Source: Fulvivirgaceae bacterium JP3-4 (lineage in GTDB: Bacteria > Bacteroidota > Bacteroidia > Cytophagales > Cyclobacteriaceae). From it: a DNA stretch of 64,000 nucleotides. Position 1 is the first letter of the stretch. Each line of letters starts with the position of its first letter. Positions 35,313 through 44,482 of the stretch are shown piece after piece. The notes under the pieces were generated by a model. The model was not told where the DNA came from, did not search any database, and worked only from the letters and a program-made list of their open reading frames with translations. The stretch is taken from the NCBI GenBank assembly GCA_029309925.1, contig JARKND010000001.1, positions 2,542,001 through 2,606,000 on the forward strand, in the 5' to 3' direction. The position numbers and the translations under genes are program-made.

Positions 35313-37970
35313 TTATTCATTTCGCAGTGAGTCAACAGGGTTCGCATGCGCAGCACCCACGGTTCGCGAACTTATTGCAACAACTGCCACTCCCAGGGAA
35401 CCTAGCCCCGCCACGACATATACCCACCAGGCCACATCGATCCGGTAAGCAAATTCATCCAACCACCAGTCAGCCGCTAGCCAGGCGAAAGGCGCAGAAA
35501 TGATAAACGCCACTATAACCAGACTGACAAAATCTCTTGACAACAGGATGAGTATATTGTTGGCCGTAGCACCCAACGCTTTCCGGATACCGATCTCCTT
35601 TGTTCGCTGAACAACGGTGAACGAAGAAAGTCCAAACAGCCCCAAACATGAAACAATGATCGCAATACCTGTCGCGGTTCGCGCCAACAGCCCCACGCGC
35701 TGCTCATTCTCATAAAACTTTTGAATGGACTCCTCAAGAAATGTGTACTTGAACTTCTCGTCCGGGTAAACTTCCTTCCAGGCAGCTTCCACCTTGTTCA
35801 TAACAGGTGCAATAGAAGAAACTTTCTCCATTGGAAAACGAATACCAACGCATGATGAATTTTTAACACCGAAGCGAAACAGCATCGGCTCAATCCTGGT
35901 ATGCAAAGACTTTGAATGAAAGTCCTTCATCACACCAACGATCGTAGCGTCCTTTATCGCCTTGCCGATCACATCGCGGGGATCACTAAATCCGAGTGTC
36001 TTCAGGTACGTCTCATTAATGATATATTCTTTAATTGAATCCACAGGCTGGACGTTTCGACCTGCGACAAGCTGAATATTGTACAATCGCAGATAAGAGG
36101 TGTCACCAACCTTGATAAAAACCTGGTTCTTCAGCAGTTCTTTACCGTTATCGAACTCGAGAACAGACGACATCGAACTGCTTGATGTTGGTGGCGACTG
36201 GTGTACGCTGAAAAGATCGATGCCTTCGATCTGTTCGATCTTATTGCTGAGCACATCGCGCTTTCCCTGCGGTTCGTTCCATGGAGTGTGGAAATAAACG
36301 ATTCCGGTTGTAGCATAACCCAGGTCTTTGTCGAGCATAAAATTTATCTGCTGGCTGATGACGAGCGTTGCAACGATCAGGGAATATGCAAAGCCGAATT
36401 GGAAGACGGTAAGTCCCTTACGGATCATTGCCGAGCGCGAGCCGGAGTTATTTGCCATCGACAGATTCTTCAAGGCACGCGCAGGACTATATGCCGAGAG
36501 TGACGCAGCGGGATACAGACCAGCCAGAAACGTGACGACAACGAGACAACCACCGAGAAAAGTTAATACCGATGGCTCGGTTGGGTCGAACTTCAGGTCG
36601 GGTGGCATAAACTCGCTGAACATACCCATCGCCAACACGGTAATCAGCGTAGATAACACCAGGGAGAAAAATGTCAGGAGAAATGTCTCGATGAGAAAGT
36701 GCCCCACAAGCTTACCCCGCGAACTTCCCAACACCTTTCTGACTCCGACCTCCTTTGCACGCCTCGATGCCTGTGCCGTTTCGAGATTCACAAAATTGAT
36801 CACAGCAATGGTCAGCAATAGGATTGCAATCGCCATCAGCACATACAGCGTGGATTTTTCCGGAATCGATCTGGAACTGTCAAAGACACCGAGGTCCTGG
36901 TTAAAGTGCAGGTCCGACAGTGGTTGAAGCTGAGGTGAGTTACTCCATTCAGAATTTTGATTGCGCTCCTTATACACGGATGCAACGTGTGGCATCTGCT
37001 GCATAATCTTGTCCGCAGTGGTGAGTGCATTCAGCTTTATAAAAAGTTGCGTGGCGCTTGTCGTCCCATCCCAGACATCTTCCTGGTACTGTTCTTTAAG
37101 CCAGGAATTCTGTGTGGTGCTGTAGGAAATAAAATCCGTGAAATTAAAGTCTGTGTTTTCTTCGATGTCAGCAACAACACCGGCAACAACCACTTTTAAA
37201 GAATCGCTGTAGTAAATTTCTTTTCCAAGGTAATCCGGAAGCGGAAGCTCTCCGAAGTAAATTTTTGCGCGGCTCTCGGTTAATACCACCTGATGTGGCG
37301 ACTTTAACGCATGCTGTTTGCTGCCTGCAAGCCATTGGTAATAATTGAAAACATCAAAGTATTCGGGCCCCGCGAAAATTATGTTGTGGTAAAAATCAAA
37401 ATGCTTCAGTCCACTCAAACCTCCGGGGACAGCCACCTTTGCTCCATACACATGGAATTGCGTAAGTGCTTCGATCCCGGTAAAATCCGATTGTAACACG
37501 CTCGCGATTCCGGTAGGCACTCCCCGATTGACCCGGGCCGATGGACCTTCGTACTTTGAATACACGCGGAAAATACGATCTCCATCCCGCTGAAATTTGT
37601 CATATGTCAGTTCGTGGTGGGCAATCAAAAAGATGATAAGACAGGCGCTGATGCCGATAGAAAGCCCAACCGTATTAATACCTGCAATCAATTTGTTTCT
37701 GAGAAGCGCCCGAAACGCAAACTGCACGTCTTTCATTATCATAGTATTTGAATAGATTGGATGTTTTTGAAAAATCGGTTTGATGATGCCGGGGCGGAAC
37801 AAAAGAAGGACATCTTTAAACAACAGCAAATTTGCCCGTGCCACTCCGTAAGAAGTAACGTAGCGGTCGTACAACTCGTGCAGGTCTCCTTCTATATCGG
37901 CATGATAGGAAGGCTTGCAAAATGACTTCAGCCATCGCAGGAGGAATTTCGGTGGTGCAGGTCTCTTCAT
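35313..37970 (-). CDS. MacB/FtsX-type ABC permease with prefix domain (module 2)
   Basis: An 885-residue membrane protein built like those of modules 1 and 3: soluble prefix (PPKFLLRWLKSFCKPSYHAD, LLLFKDVLLLFRPGI), then two MacB-core/FtsX units ending in VGVRKVLGSSRGK and IGIRKALGATAN, with eight expected helices. It lies 3 bases after its padR. It resembles the module 3 permease more than that of module 1. There is no ATPase gene next to it. The predicted job is the same: export or signal transmission at the inner membrane, controlled by its own PadR. Confidence 0.9.
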   Translation of the reverse strand: MKRPAPPKFLLRWLKSFCKPSYHADIEGDLHELYDRYVTSYGVARANLLLFKDVLLLFRPGIIKPIFQKHPIYSNTMIMKDVQFAFRALLRNKLIAGINTVGLSIGISACLIIFLIAHHELTYDKFQRDGDRIFRVYSKYEGPSARVNRGVPTGIASVLQSDFTGIEALTQFHVYGAKVAVPGGLSGLKHFDFYHNIIFAGPEYFDVFNYYQWLAGSKQHALKSPHQVVLTESRAKIYFGELPLPDYLGKEIYYSDSLKVVVAGVVADIEENTDFNFTDFISYSTTQNSWLKEQYQEDVWDGTTSATQLFIKLNALTTADKIMQQMPHVASVYKERNQNSEWSNSPQLQPLSDLHFNQDLGVFDSSRSIPEKSTLYVLMAIAILLLTIAVINFVNLETAQASRRAKEVGVRKVLGSSRGKLVGHFLIETFLLTFFSLVLSTLITVLAMGMFSEFMPPDLKFDPTEPSVLTFLGGCLVVVTFLAGLYPAASLSAYSPARALKNLSMANNSGSRSAMIRKGLTVFQFGFAYSLIVATLVISQQINFMLDKDLGYATTGIVYFHTPWNEPQGKRDVLSNKIEQIEGIDLFSVHQSPPTSSSSMSSVLEFDNGKELLKNQVFIKVGDTSYLRLYNIQLVAGRNVQPVDSIKEYIINETYLKTLGFSDPRDVIGKAIKDATIVGVMKDFHSKSLHTRIEPMLFRFGVKNSSCVGIRFPMEKVSSIAPVMNKVEAAWKEVYPDEKFKYTFLEESIQKFYENEQRVGLLARTATGIAIIVSCLGLFGLSSFTVVQRTKEIGIRKALGATANNILILLSRDFVSLVIVAFIISAPFAWLAADWWLDEFAYRIDVAWWVYVVAGLGSLGVAVVAISSRTVGAAHANPVDSLRNE

Positions 37971-37973
37971 AGG

Positions 37974-38303
37974 TCATTTCAGTTTAAGCACAAGCTTGGG
38001 GAGCGCATTCCAGAGACTATTTCGTGAATCACGGGTCGCGGCAATCGCCTTCTTGCCGTAGGCGGTAATCTCAAAGTAGAGCCTGGGCCGTCCTCGCCTG
38101 ATCTCATCTGATTCACCGAAGTACGATTTCAGGAAACCTTTGGATTCAAGTCGTCTCAGCGTTACCTGCAGTGATCCTAAAGTCACTGTTCTTCCAAGTC
38201 TGCTTTCAATCTCGTCCTTGATGGTAATGGCGTAGGCATTGCCGTGCAATACCCCTACCGTTAGTAAGACGATTTCCTCGAGTTCACCAAGTTGCATAGG
38301 CAT
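37974..38303 (-). CDS. PadR-family transcriptional regulator (module 2)
   Basis: A 109-residue winged-helix regulator (LGELEEIVLLTVGVLHGNAY, QVTLRRLESKGFLKSYFGES, RRGRPRLYFEITAYGKKA). The ATG at 38303 (MPMQLGE) fits the length of its paralog at 44004; the longer frame to 38363 reads through the inverted repeat and is not likely. It overlaps nothing and stops 3 bases before the permease. More than half of its residues match the module 3 PadR, so the two modules arose by duplication. Confidence 0.9.
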   Translation of the reverse strand: MPMQLGELEEIVLLTVGVLHGNAYAITIKDEIESRLGRTVTLGSLQVTLRRLESKGFLKSYFGESDEIRRGRPRLYFEITAYGKKAIAATRDSRNSLWNALPKLVLKLK

Positions 38304-38309
38304 AAATAT

Positions 38310-38366
38310 TCCTTCAAAGTAGGAATAATAATAAGGAACGATCACGAAAATTCCTACTTTCAAGGA
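38310..38366 (-). promoter_or_regulatory. Long inverted repeat before padR-2 (candidate operator)
   Basis: TCCTTCAAAGTAGGAAT (38310-38326) and ATTCCTACTTTCAAGGA (38350-38366) are inverted copies with one mismatch in 17 and a 23-base spacer. The element begins 7 bases before the padR-2 ATG. Two binding sites placed head to head would fit a PadR dimer of dimers; a leader hairpin is the other reading. Confidence 0.55.
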
Positions 38367-38489
38367 TTAATTACCGCAAAATAAGTGAGCCGGAAACGTG
38401 AATGATTGATTGGGTTGCGTGTATGTCGAACCCAAACACGGAATTTCGATGTCGAAGTAACAACATTTCGCGTAGCACCGACCGCCTCC

Positions 38490-38527
38490 TTCGACATTCA
38501 CAATTCACTATTCTTTATTCGACATTC
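38490..38527. repeat. Short direct repeats in the padR-2/GH95 gap
   Basis: TTCGACATTC occurs at 38490-38499 and 38518-38527, within a run of similar words (TTCACAATTCACTATTC between). It looks like slippage-grown low-complexity DNA; no gene is seen in 38367-38613. Confidence 0.5.
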
Positions 38528-38613
38528 TGCATTTTACCGAATAAACGTATGCTGCGGTTGATTTAAGTGCCTAGGGGATAGGGACTGATGTGCCTGGAAC
38601 GTAATAGCGCGAA

Positions 38614-41061
38614 TTATCTTTTTAATATCAGGGCACCATCCAGCCGATACTCACTCCCGGCAACCGTTGCGAACGTCACAACTTTGCCTTGATAACTGAG
38701 CGTACATTTGTTTCCTGATTTGGAACGCACAGTCGCGTCACTGAGCTTGCCATCTTTCCAGCGCATGGAAATTTCAAATCCCCCTCTTGCACAGATTCCG
38801 GATACAGAGCCTGAGCGCCACGCATCAGGCAATGCGGGCAACAGATAGACCTGATTTTCATCTGACTGCATGATCATCTCAATAACGCCTGCTGCGCCTC
38901 CGAAATTGCCATCGATCTGGAACGGTGGATGCGCATCAAACAAATTCGGATACGTCCCCCCGCCTCCCCCATAGCTCGTTTTGCGAGCACCATCAGGTTC
39001 AACATACGTCAGTAATTCCCTGAACAGTTTATAAGCACGATTTCCATCACGCAACCTCGCCCAGAGATTGATGCGCCATCCCTTCGACCATCCCGTTGTC
39101 TCATCACCTTTTATTTCCAGTGTTTTGCGACAGGCGTTGGCGAGTTCTGGCGTGGTCATCGGAGTGATGTGATTTCCAGGATGCAATCCGAACAAATGAC
39201 TCTGGTGGCGATGCTGTGGTTCTGCATCCTCCCAGTCGTGATACCATTCCTGAAGGTTTCCTTTCTTACCTACCTGATAAGGATACAATTTCTCCAGCGC
39301 GTGCTGCAGGCGATTCCTGAGATCATCATCGATCTTTAGCTCTTCAGATGCTTTTATGGTTTGCAGGAAACATTCGCGGATCATCGCAAGGTCTGACGTT
39401 GCACCGTAAAGTGTTGCCCCTTTAAAGCCATCTGGTGTGACATACACATTTTCAGGTGAGGTTGAAGGCGATGTGACAAGATATCCATTCTTGTCAGGCA
39501 CCAGCCACGTGAGAGAAAATTCCGCAGCCCCTTTCATGAGCGGATATGCGTATCCGCGGAGAAATTTTTTGTCGTTGGTATAGAGATAGTGATCCCATAG
39601 ATGCGTGACGGCCCACGTTCCGCCCATGTTCCAGCAAGCCCAGACCGGGTCACCCTTGCCAAAATCGCCTACCGGGTTGCTCATTGCCCATATGTCGGAG
39701 TTGTGACATGCTGCCCACCCCTGCCCGACTCCGTAAAATGTTTTTGCTGTTACTTTGCCAGTAGTCGCCACGTTGCCGATAAAACTGAGGAATGGAGAAT
39801 GCATTTCGGAAAGATTGCCTGACTCTGCCAGCCAGTAATTCTCCTCAACATTGATGTTCATGGTGTAGTTGCTGCTCCATGGCGGCCGTATATACGGATT
39901 CCATATTCCCTGGAGGTTTGCCGGAACACCTTCTGTTCTGGAACTTGAGATGAGAAGGTATCTCCCATACTGAAAATACAGCGCCTCAAGATTTTTGTCA
40001 TCCGTCCCTTCGGTGTATTTTTTTAGGCGCTCATCCGTAGGAAGGTCTGGAACATTGGCATCGCTCAGATCAAGCTTCACTCTTTCAAAAAATGACTGGT
40101 AGTCCCCGATATGGCGAGAACGTATTGAGTCAACGCTTTTGCCCATCGCGCTGGACAACTGCTTCCGCGCAAGCGCTTTATTGTCGACACCATTTGTTGC
40201 CGGGTTCTTATCAAACCCATTGAAGCTGGTGGCCATGGAGACGTACAATACTACTTCATCGGCATGGGTAACATGTATGGCGCTGTCCGACACAATTGCA
40301 TTGCCTCCTTTGTTTTTTACTGCCATGTAAGTTGAAAACCTTGTTCCCTTCTTTTCATCAAAACGGACGGCATCGGCAATATTTCCGCGATAACTCGGCT
40401 CAGCGTGGTATGGGGCATAACCTTCAGCCTGCAGGACCGATTCATTTTTTGAAACCGAGTATTTCAATAAACTCCGGAACTTCACATCAAAATTCAATGA
40501 ACTTTTCTTATTGGCCGTAAGCCTGACAATCATGATCTGATCAGGCTGCGAAACGAAGTATTCTCTTTGAAACGTGACGCCTTTGACTTCGTAATGAACT
40601 GTAGCGATGGCGTTGCTGATGTCGAGTTCTCTTCTGTAGTTCTTCACATCGGCCGAATGTTTGAAATCAATGAACATTGTTCCCAGTGGCGCATACGACT
40701 GCGAAAACTTCCCCTGGATATTTCTATTCAGCTGTTCCGCAAGTTTGTAGTCTTCACGTGCCAGGGCTTCGCGGATGGAGGGAATATATTTGTGTGCATC
40801 CGGGTTCATGTTCGGATCGACCGGTTCACCTGACCAAAGTGTTGCATCATTGAGATAGATCTGATCGGACGAAACTCCTCCAAACACCGTTGCACCATGT
40901 TTCCCATTGCCAAGCACAAGCGATTCTTCAAAGTATTGTGCTGGCTTGTTATACCAGAGGACATCAGCGGACTGGGCGGATATGACGCTCGGGACCATAA
41001 GCTCTACGAGAAACCCAATTATCAGACAGGCCGCCCGTTGTTTCATGAAGGTATCTTTCAT
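38614..41061 (-). CDS. GH95 family alpha-fucosidase / galactosidase-like hydrolase
   Basis: An 815-residue exported enzyme. The signal peptide (MKQRAACLIIGFLVELMVPS ... SAQ) starts at 41046; the ATG at 41061 five residues earlier is equally possible. The GH95 layout is complete: N-terminal beta-domain (FEESLVLGNGKHGATVFGG, LNDATLWSG), then an (alpha/alpha)6 barrel with the Asn pair in MNINVEENYW, the acid Glu in SPSTSPENVY and the Asp in FQIDGNFGGAAGV. GH95 enzymes are inverting and remove alpha-1,2-L-fucose or L-galactose from plant and host glycans. An 8-pair palindrome (41071-41092) lies in its leader. Confidence 0.93.
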   Translation of the reverse strand: MKDTFMKQRAACLIIGFLVELMVPSVISAQSADVLWYNKPAQYFEESLVLGNGKHGATVFGGVSSDQIYLNDATLWSGEPVDPNMNPDAHKYIPSIREALAREDYKLAEQLNRNIQGKFSQSYAPLGTMFIDFKHSADVKNYRRELDISNAIATVHYEVKGVTFQREYFVSQPDQIMIVRLTANKKSSLNFDVKFRSLLKYSVSKNESVLQAEGYAPYHAEPSYRGNIADAVRFDEKKGTRFSTYMAVKNKGGNAIVSDSAIHVTHADEVVLYVSMATSFNGFDKNPATNGVDNKALARKQLSSAMGKSVDSIRSRHIGDYQSFFERVKLDLSDANVPDLPTDERLKKYTEGTDDKNLEALYFQYGRYLLISSSRTEGVPANLQGIWNPYIRPPWSSNYTMNINVEENYWLAESGNLSEMHSPFLSFIGNVATTGKVTAKTFYGVGQGWAACHNSDIWAMSNPVGDFGKGDPVWACWNMGGTWAVTHLWDHYLYTNDKKFLRGYAYPLMKGAAEFSLTWLVPDKNGYLVTSPSTSPENVYVTPDGFKGATLYGATSDLAMIRECFLQTIKASEELKIDDDLRNRLQHALEKLYPYQVGKKGNLQEWYHDWEDAEPQHRHQSHLFGLHPGNHITPMTTPELANACRKTLEIKGDETTGWSKGWRINLWARLRDGNRAYKLFRELLTYVEPDGARKTSYGGGGGTYPNLFDAHPPFQIDGNFGGAAGVIEMIMQSDENQVYLLPALPDAWRSGSVSGICARGGFEISMRWKDGKLSDATVRSKSGNKCTLSYQGKVVTFATVAGSEYRLDGALILKR

Positions 41062-41070
41062 AGGTGTTTT

Positions 41071-41092
41071 TTGAGTGGTGCATGCCACTCAA
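41071..41092 (-). promoter_or_regulatory. Palindrome in the GH95 leader
   Basis: TTGAGTGG (41071-41078) and CCACTCAA (41085-41092) are perfect inverted arms around 6 bases, ending 10 bases before the ATG at 41061. It may be an operator or a leader hairpin. A TATATTTA box lies further upstream. Confidence 0.35.
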
Positions 41093-41240
41093 GGTTTAGC
41101 ATGAAGATGTTAGCTTCTCAATGCCGCAAGAGCGCACGCTTTTGGCATAAATATATCTGATCTTTTGCGCAAATCACAGGTCTATGAGTCGGGCAAAAAA
41201 TCGTAACGCTATAGGCAGCGTGATAACAATACGGAGCAGT

Positions 41241-41283
41241 AAAAAAAGGCTGAGCGATCGCGTGGCGGTTGCGATCGTCAGCC
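41241..41283 (-). terminator. Intrinsic terminator after the module 3 permease
   Basis: GGCTGAGCGATCGC (41248-41261) and GCGATCGTCAGCC (41271-41283) form a 13-pair stem with one bulge, followed on the minus strand by seven U (41241-41247). It ends the padR-3/permease operon. Confidence 0.88.
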
Positions 41284-41305
41284 AATCAGGGTAAAATCAA
41301 AAACG

Positions 41306-44002
41306 TTATTCGGTTCTCAAAATCTTGACAGGATTTACAATAGCGGCCTTTACTGCCTGGTAGCTGACGGTAAGCAGTGCGATGCCGGTAGCAATAATCC
41401 CCGCAAGGGCAAAGATCCACCACTCAACATCAATATGATAAGCATAGGCTTCCAGCCATTTGTTGGCGCCTAACCATGCTACAGGAAATGCAATGCAACA
41501 CGCGATAAGAACAAGTTTTACAAAGTCTTTTGACAGCAATGACATGATGCTGAACATGTTTGCACCCAAAACTTTACGCATGCCGATCTCTTTCAATCGC
41601 TGCTCTGCCGAGTAAGTTGCAAGGCCGAACAGTCCAAGGCACGCAATGATCACGCTGGCAAGCGCCACCCACGCAAGAATTGTCTGACTGCGCTGGTCTT
41701 CGAGATAGAACAGCGCAAGCTGATCATCGAGGAAATGATATTCGAAAGGCTCCCGTTCATCGTTGGCCACCATGATAGCTTTGAGTTTGTCCAGTGTGGC
41801 CTGGATGTTCTGCGGCTGAATTTTGACGGAGTAATAGTCGATCGGATAGATGGGATTATAGTTGTAAGCAATCACCAGCGGCTCGACCTTAGCGCGGAGG
41901 GATTGAAAATTAAAATCCTTCACAATGCCGACCACGCGGGGTTTGAATGATGCATTGGCATCCTCGTAGATTGGAGTGAAAAAATTGTTTCGCGCAATCT
42001 GCGGGATATCAACAACTTCTTCCGAAACCTCGGTAATTCCCAGCACTTTTGCTGCGGCTTCGTTAATCATGATTGACGAAGTATCATTATCGTTTTTAAA
42101 ATTGCGTCCCTTCAAGAGCTCAATGTCGTAGGTGCTTAGAAAATCCTTATCAGCTCCGATAGCATAGGCAACCTGCAGCTCACCGGCACCGCCCTCTTTC
42201 TTCATCTTAATCCGCTGCAACGTTTTCCATTCTCCCGGAACACGAGAGGTCACCGACACGCTTTGAACCGCTGGAATCTTTGACATCTCATTCTTTACCC
42301 ATTCAAAGTTTGAACGCGCCTTCTGAACATTGACATCGATCACCACCATCAGCTCCTTATCAAAACCGAGGTCGGTATTGTTCAGAAAACGAACCTGCAT
42401 GAACAGTACGATTGTACCGATGATCATCACCGTGGATATCGTAAACTGCAACACCACCAGCGCTTTTCGTATTGAGAAATCTCCGCCATTCCTGATCTTA
42501 AGCCCTTTTAACAATAAGACAGGATTGAACCGCGACAACAAAAGAGCGGCATAGCCCCCAGACAGCAAGCCGATCAATACGATCATTCCCACCGCGGCTA
42601 TCCAGAACTGCAGGCCAACCGAACTGAACAGTGAAAATTTCTTGTTGACAAATTCATTAAATGGCGGGAGTAAAAGTGCAACAATCAGAACGGCAACCAG
42701 GAATGCAATTATCGTGGTGATGAGTGATTCAACAAGGAACTGACGAATCAGGTTGCCGCGCACTGCCCCGATCGCCTTTCGAACACCGATTTCCTTGAGC
42801 CTGCTTGAGGCGCGTGCGGTGGTCAGGTTTGTGTAATTGATACCGGCAATCAGCAGAACAAAGATCGCTGTGAAGGAGAACACTGTGATGTAAACAGGAT
42901 TTCCCTGCGGAATGCTGTCGACATTGGAGTTGCGCGCGCCATCGGCAATTCCCTCCGATCTAAGATGAACATCTTCGAGCGGTTGCAGACTGTGACGGAC
43001 AACAGTCCCGGGCTCTAACGAAGCGTTGGCATTTACCATTCGCGTCATCTTGCGGGCAACAGAGTCAGCGTTTGCATCTGCGCGCAGCAACGCGTAGACG
43101 GTAAAACTTGTTGAAGCCCAGTCGCTCTCTGCCCAACGTCTGAACCCTTCATTGGTAAGCGGTGTGGCCTCCGATAATAGACTCGTGAAGTTAAAAGTCG
43201 AATTCTGGGGATGCTTTTTCAAAATTCCCGTGATCTTAACCGGATTCTGCATGTGCTCAAACTGCAGATTTACATTCAGCACATCCACTCTGCCAAAAAT
43301 CCGCATGGCGAGATCCTCGGTGATCACAATACTGTTTGGCTCCTTCAGCGCTGTGCTTCGGTCCCCTTCCAGCAAAGGAAAGTCAAATACCTGGAGGAAA
43401 TATTCATCGACAATTGTAACAGTCTCCTGAACGCGTACGGGGTTTTGCGGATCCACGAGGTTACTCCGGCCTGTTCTCTGCATCCGCGTTGTCATTTGCA
43501 CTTCAGGCAGTCTGTGCCGCGATTCTTCTGCAAGCATAAATCCGGCTGCGGCTACAGTTGTCGCCTGATTGTTTGGATTCTTCTCATGCGTAATCACTCG
43601 GTAAATACGGTCTCTTTGCGAGTGCTGCGTATCAAAGCTGAGCTCATCATAAACGTAGAGTCCGATCAGGAGAAAACACACAATCCCGAAAGTCAGGCCA
43701 ACCACATTTAGGCTTGAATACAATTTGTTTTTCCAGAGGTTTCTCCAGCCCATTACAAAATAACTTCTGATCATTCCATTGTGATTTATAGGTTGATGAA
43801 TAATGGCCTGGCGCACAATTCCAGGCCGGAAAAGCAAGACAACATCCTTCAGCAACCGCAGGTCTGCCCGGGTCTTGCCGTGTTGTTCTGCTCTCCTGTC
43901 GTAAAATTCGAGTAAGTCTCCCTCAATGTCTGCGTGATATTCCTCTTTACAGAACCATTTGAGAAAGCGCAGCAAGAAGCGCGGTGGGTCAGCTCTTTTC
44001 AT
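41306..44002 (-). CDS. MacB/FtsX-type ABC permease with prefix domain (module 3)
   Basis: An 898-residue membrane protein with the same parts as modules 1 and 2: prefix (PPRFLLRFLKWFCKEEYHAD, LRLLKDVVLLFRPGI), MacB core, FtsX helices with IGVRKAIGAVRGN, a second core, and FtsX helices with IGMRKVLGANMFS. It starts 1 base after the padR-3 stop, so the two are tightly coupled. A strong terminator follows. The missing ATPase suggests that it shares a distant MacB/LolD-like partner. Confidence 0.9.
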   Translation of the reverse strand: MKRADPPRFLLRFLKWFCKEEYHADIEGDLLEFYDRRAEQHGKTRADLRLLKDVVLLFRPGIVRQAIIHQPINHNGMIRSYFVMGWRNLWKNKLYSSLNVVGLTFGIVCFLLIGLYVYDELSFDTQHSQRDRIYRVITHEKNPNNQATTVAAAGFMLAEESRHRLPEVQMTTRMQRTGRSNLVDPQNPVRVQETVTIVDEYFLQVFDFPLLEGDRSTALKEPNSIVITEDLAMRIFGRVDVLNVNLQFEHMQNPVKITGILKKHPQNSTFNFTSLLSEATPLTNEGFRRWAESDWASTSFTVYALLRADANADSVARKMTRMVNANASLEPGTVVRHSLQPLEDVHLRSEGIADGARNSNVDSIPQGNPVYITVFSFTAIFVLLIAGINYTNLTTARASSRLKEIGVRKAIGAVRGNLIRQFLVESLITTIIAFLVAVLIVALLLPPFNEFVNKKFSLFSSVGLQFWIAAVGMIVLIGLLSGGYAALLLSRFNPVLLLKGLKIRNGGDFSIRKALVVLQFTISTVMIIGTIVLFMQVRFLNNTDLGFDKELMVVIDVNVQKARSNFEWVKNEMSKIPAVQSVSVTSRVPGEWKTLQRIKMKKEGGAGELQVAYAIGADKDFLSTYDIELLKGRNFKNDNDTSSIMINEAAAKVLGITEVSEEVVDIPQIARNNFFTPIYEDANASFKPRVVGIVKDFNFQSLRAKVEPLVIAYNYNPIYPIDYYSVKIQPQNIQATLDKLKAIMVANDEREPFEYHFLDDQLALFYLEDQRSQTILAWVALASVIIACLGLFGLATYSAEQRLKEIGMRKVLGANMFSIMSLLSKDFVKLVLIACCIAFPVAWLGANKWLEAYAYHIDVEWWIFALAGIIATGIALLTVSYQAVKAAIVNPVKILRTE

Positions 44003-44003
44003 G

Positions 44004-44336
44004 TCATTTCAGCTTCAATACAAGTTTTGGCAGCGACTTCCAGAGCTCGTCTCTGGACTCCTTTGTATAGTCAAGCGCTTTTTTTCCGTACGCAGTAATT
44101 TCAAAAAATAGCTTGGGTCGCCCGCGCCTGCTTTCCGTGGACTCACCGGTCCTGGATTTGAGGAAGCCCTTTGCCTCCAGTCTTCGCAAAGTGATCTGCA
44201 ACGCACCAATCGTGACTTCGCGGTTAAGCCTTGCTTCGATCTCATCTTTGATCGTGACACCATACGCATTGCCATGCAGCACCCCTACCGTAAGAAGGAC
44301 GATCTCTTCAAACTCCCCCAACTGTATACGTTTCAT
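44004..44336 (-). CDS. PadR-family transcriptional regulator (module 3)
   Basis: A 110-residue winged-helix protein (MKRIQLGEFEEIVLLTVGVL, QITLRRLEAKGFLKSRTGES, RRGRPKLFFEITAYGKKAL), closely related to the module 2 regulator over its whole length. It is the first gene of a two-gene operon with the permease. Two 28-base direct repeats, one holding an 8-pair palindrome, begin 10 bases before its start codon. Confidence 0.92.
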   Translation of the reverse strand: MKRIQLGEFEEIVLLTVGVLHGNAYGVTIKDEIEARLNREVTIGALQITLRRLEAKGFLKSRTGESTESRRGRPKLFFEITAYGKKALDYTKESRDELWKSLPKLVLKLK

Positions 44337-44345
44337 ATTTCTATT

Positions 44346-44414
44346 AATACTATTATGCAGTAATAATAGTTACACTTTTTCAAATAAATACTATTAAGTA
44401 GTAATAAAATTACC
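44346..44414 (-). promoter_or_regulatory. Direct-repeat pair with palindrome before padR-3 (candidate operators)
   Basis: Two copies of a 28-base unit beginning AATACTATTA lie at 44346-44373 and 44387-44414, 41 bases apart (four helical turns), with about 22 of 28 bases the same. The first holds the perfect palindrome ACTATTAT (44349-44356), 6 bases, ATAATAGT (44363-44370). The spacing fits two dimers on the same DNA face. Confidence 0.55.
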
Positions 44415-44432
44415 CAAACCCGGAACCCGAAA

Positions 44433-44467
44433 CCTTGAACTTTGAACTTTGAACCTTGAACTTTGAA
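44433..44467. repeat. Tandem heptamer repeat, five units
   Basis: Five in-phase copies of C(C/T)TTGAA: CCTTGAA, CTTTGAA, CTTTGAA, CCTTGAA, CTTTGAA. The tract lies between padR-3 and the GH63-like gene, 16 bases after the latter's stop. It is a possible slippage or phase-variation tract, but no coding frame passes through it. Confidence 0.85.
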
Positions 44468-44482
44468 TCTCGATCTGCCACC

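Noticed and set aside
38367-38613. TTCGACATTC repeats considered as a CRISPR or an IS end
   Set aside because: There are only two short copies in low-complexity DNA, with no regular spacers, no cas genes and no transposase.
44346-44414. Repeats before padR-3 considered as a CRISPR remnant
   Set aside because: There are only two copies, 41 bases apart, AT-rich and with no spacer structure; a regulator site fits better.
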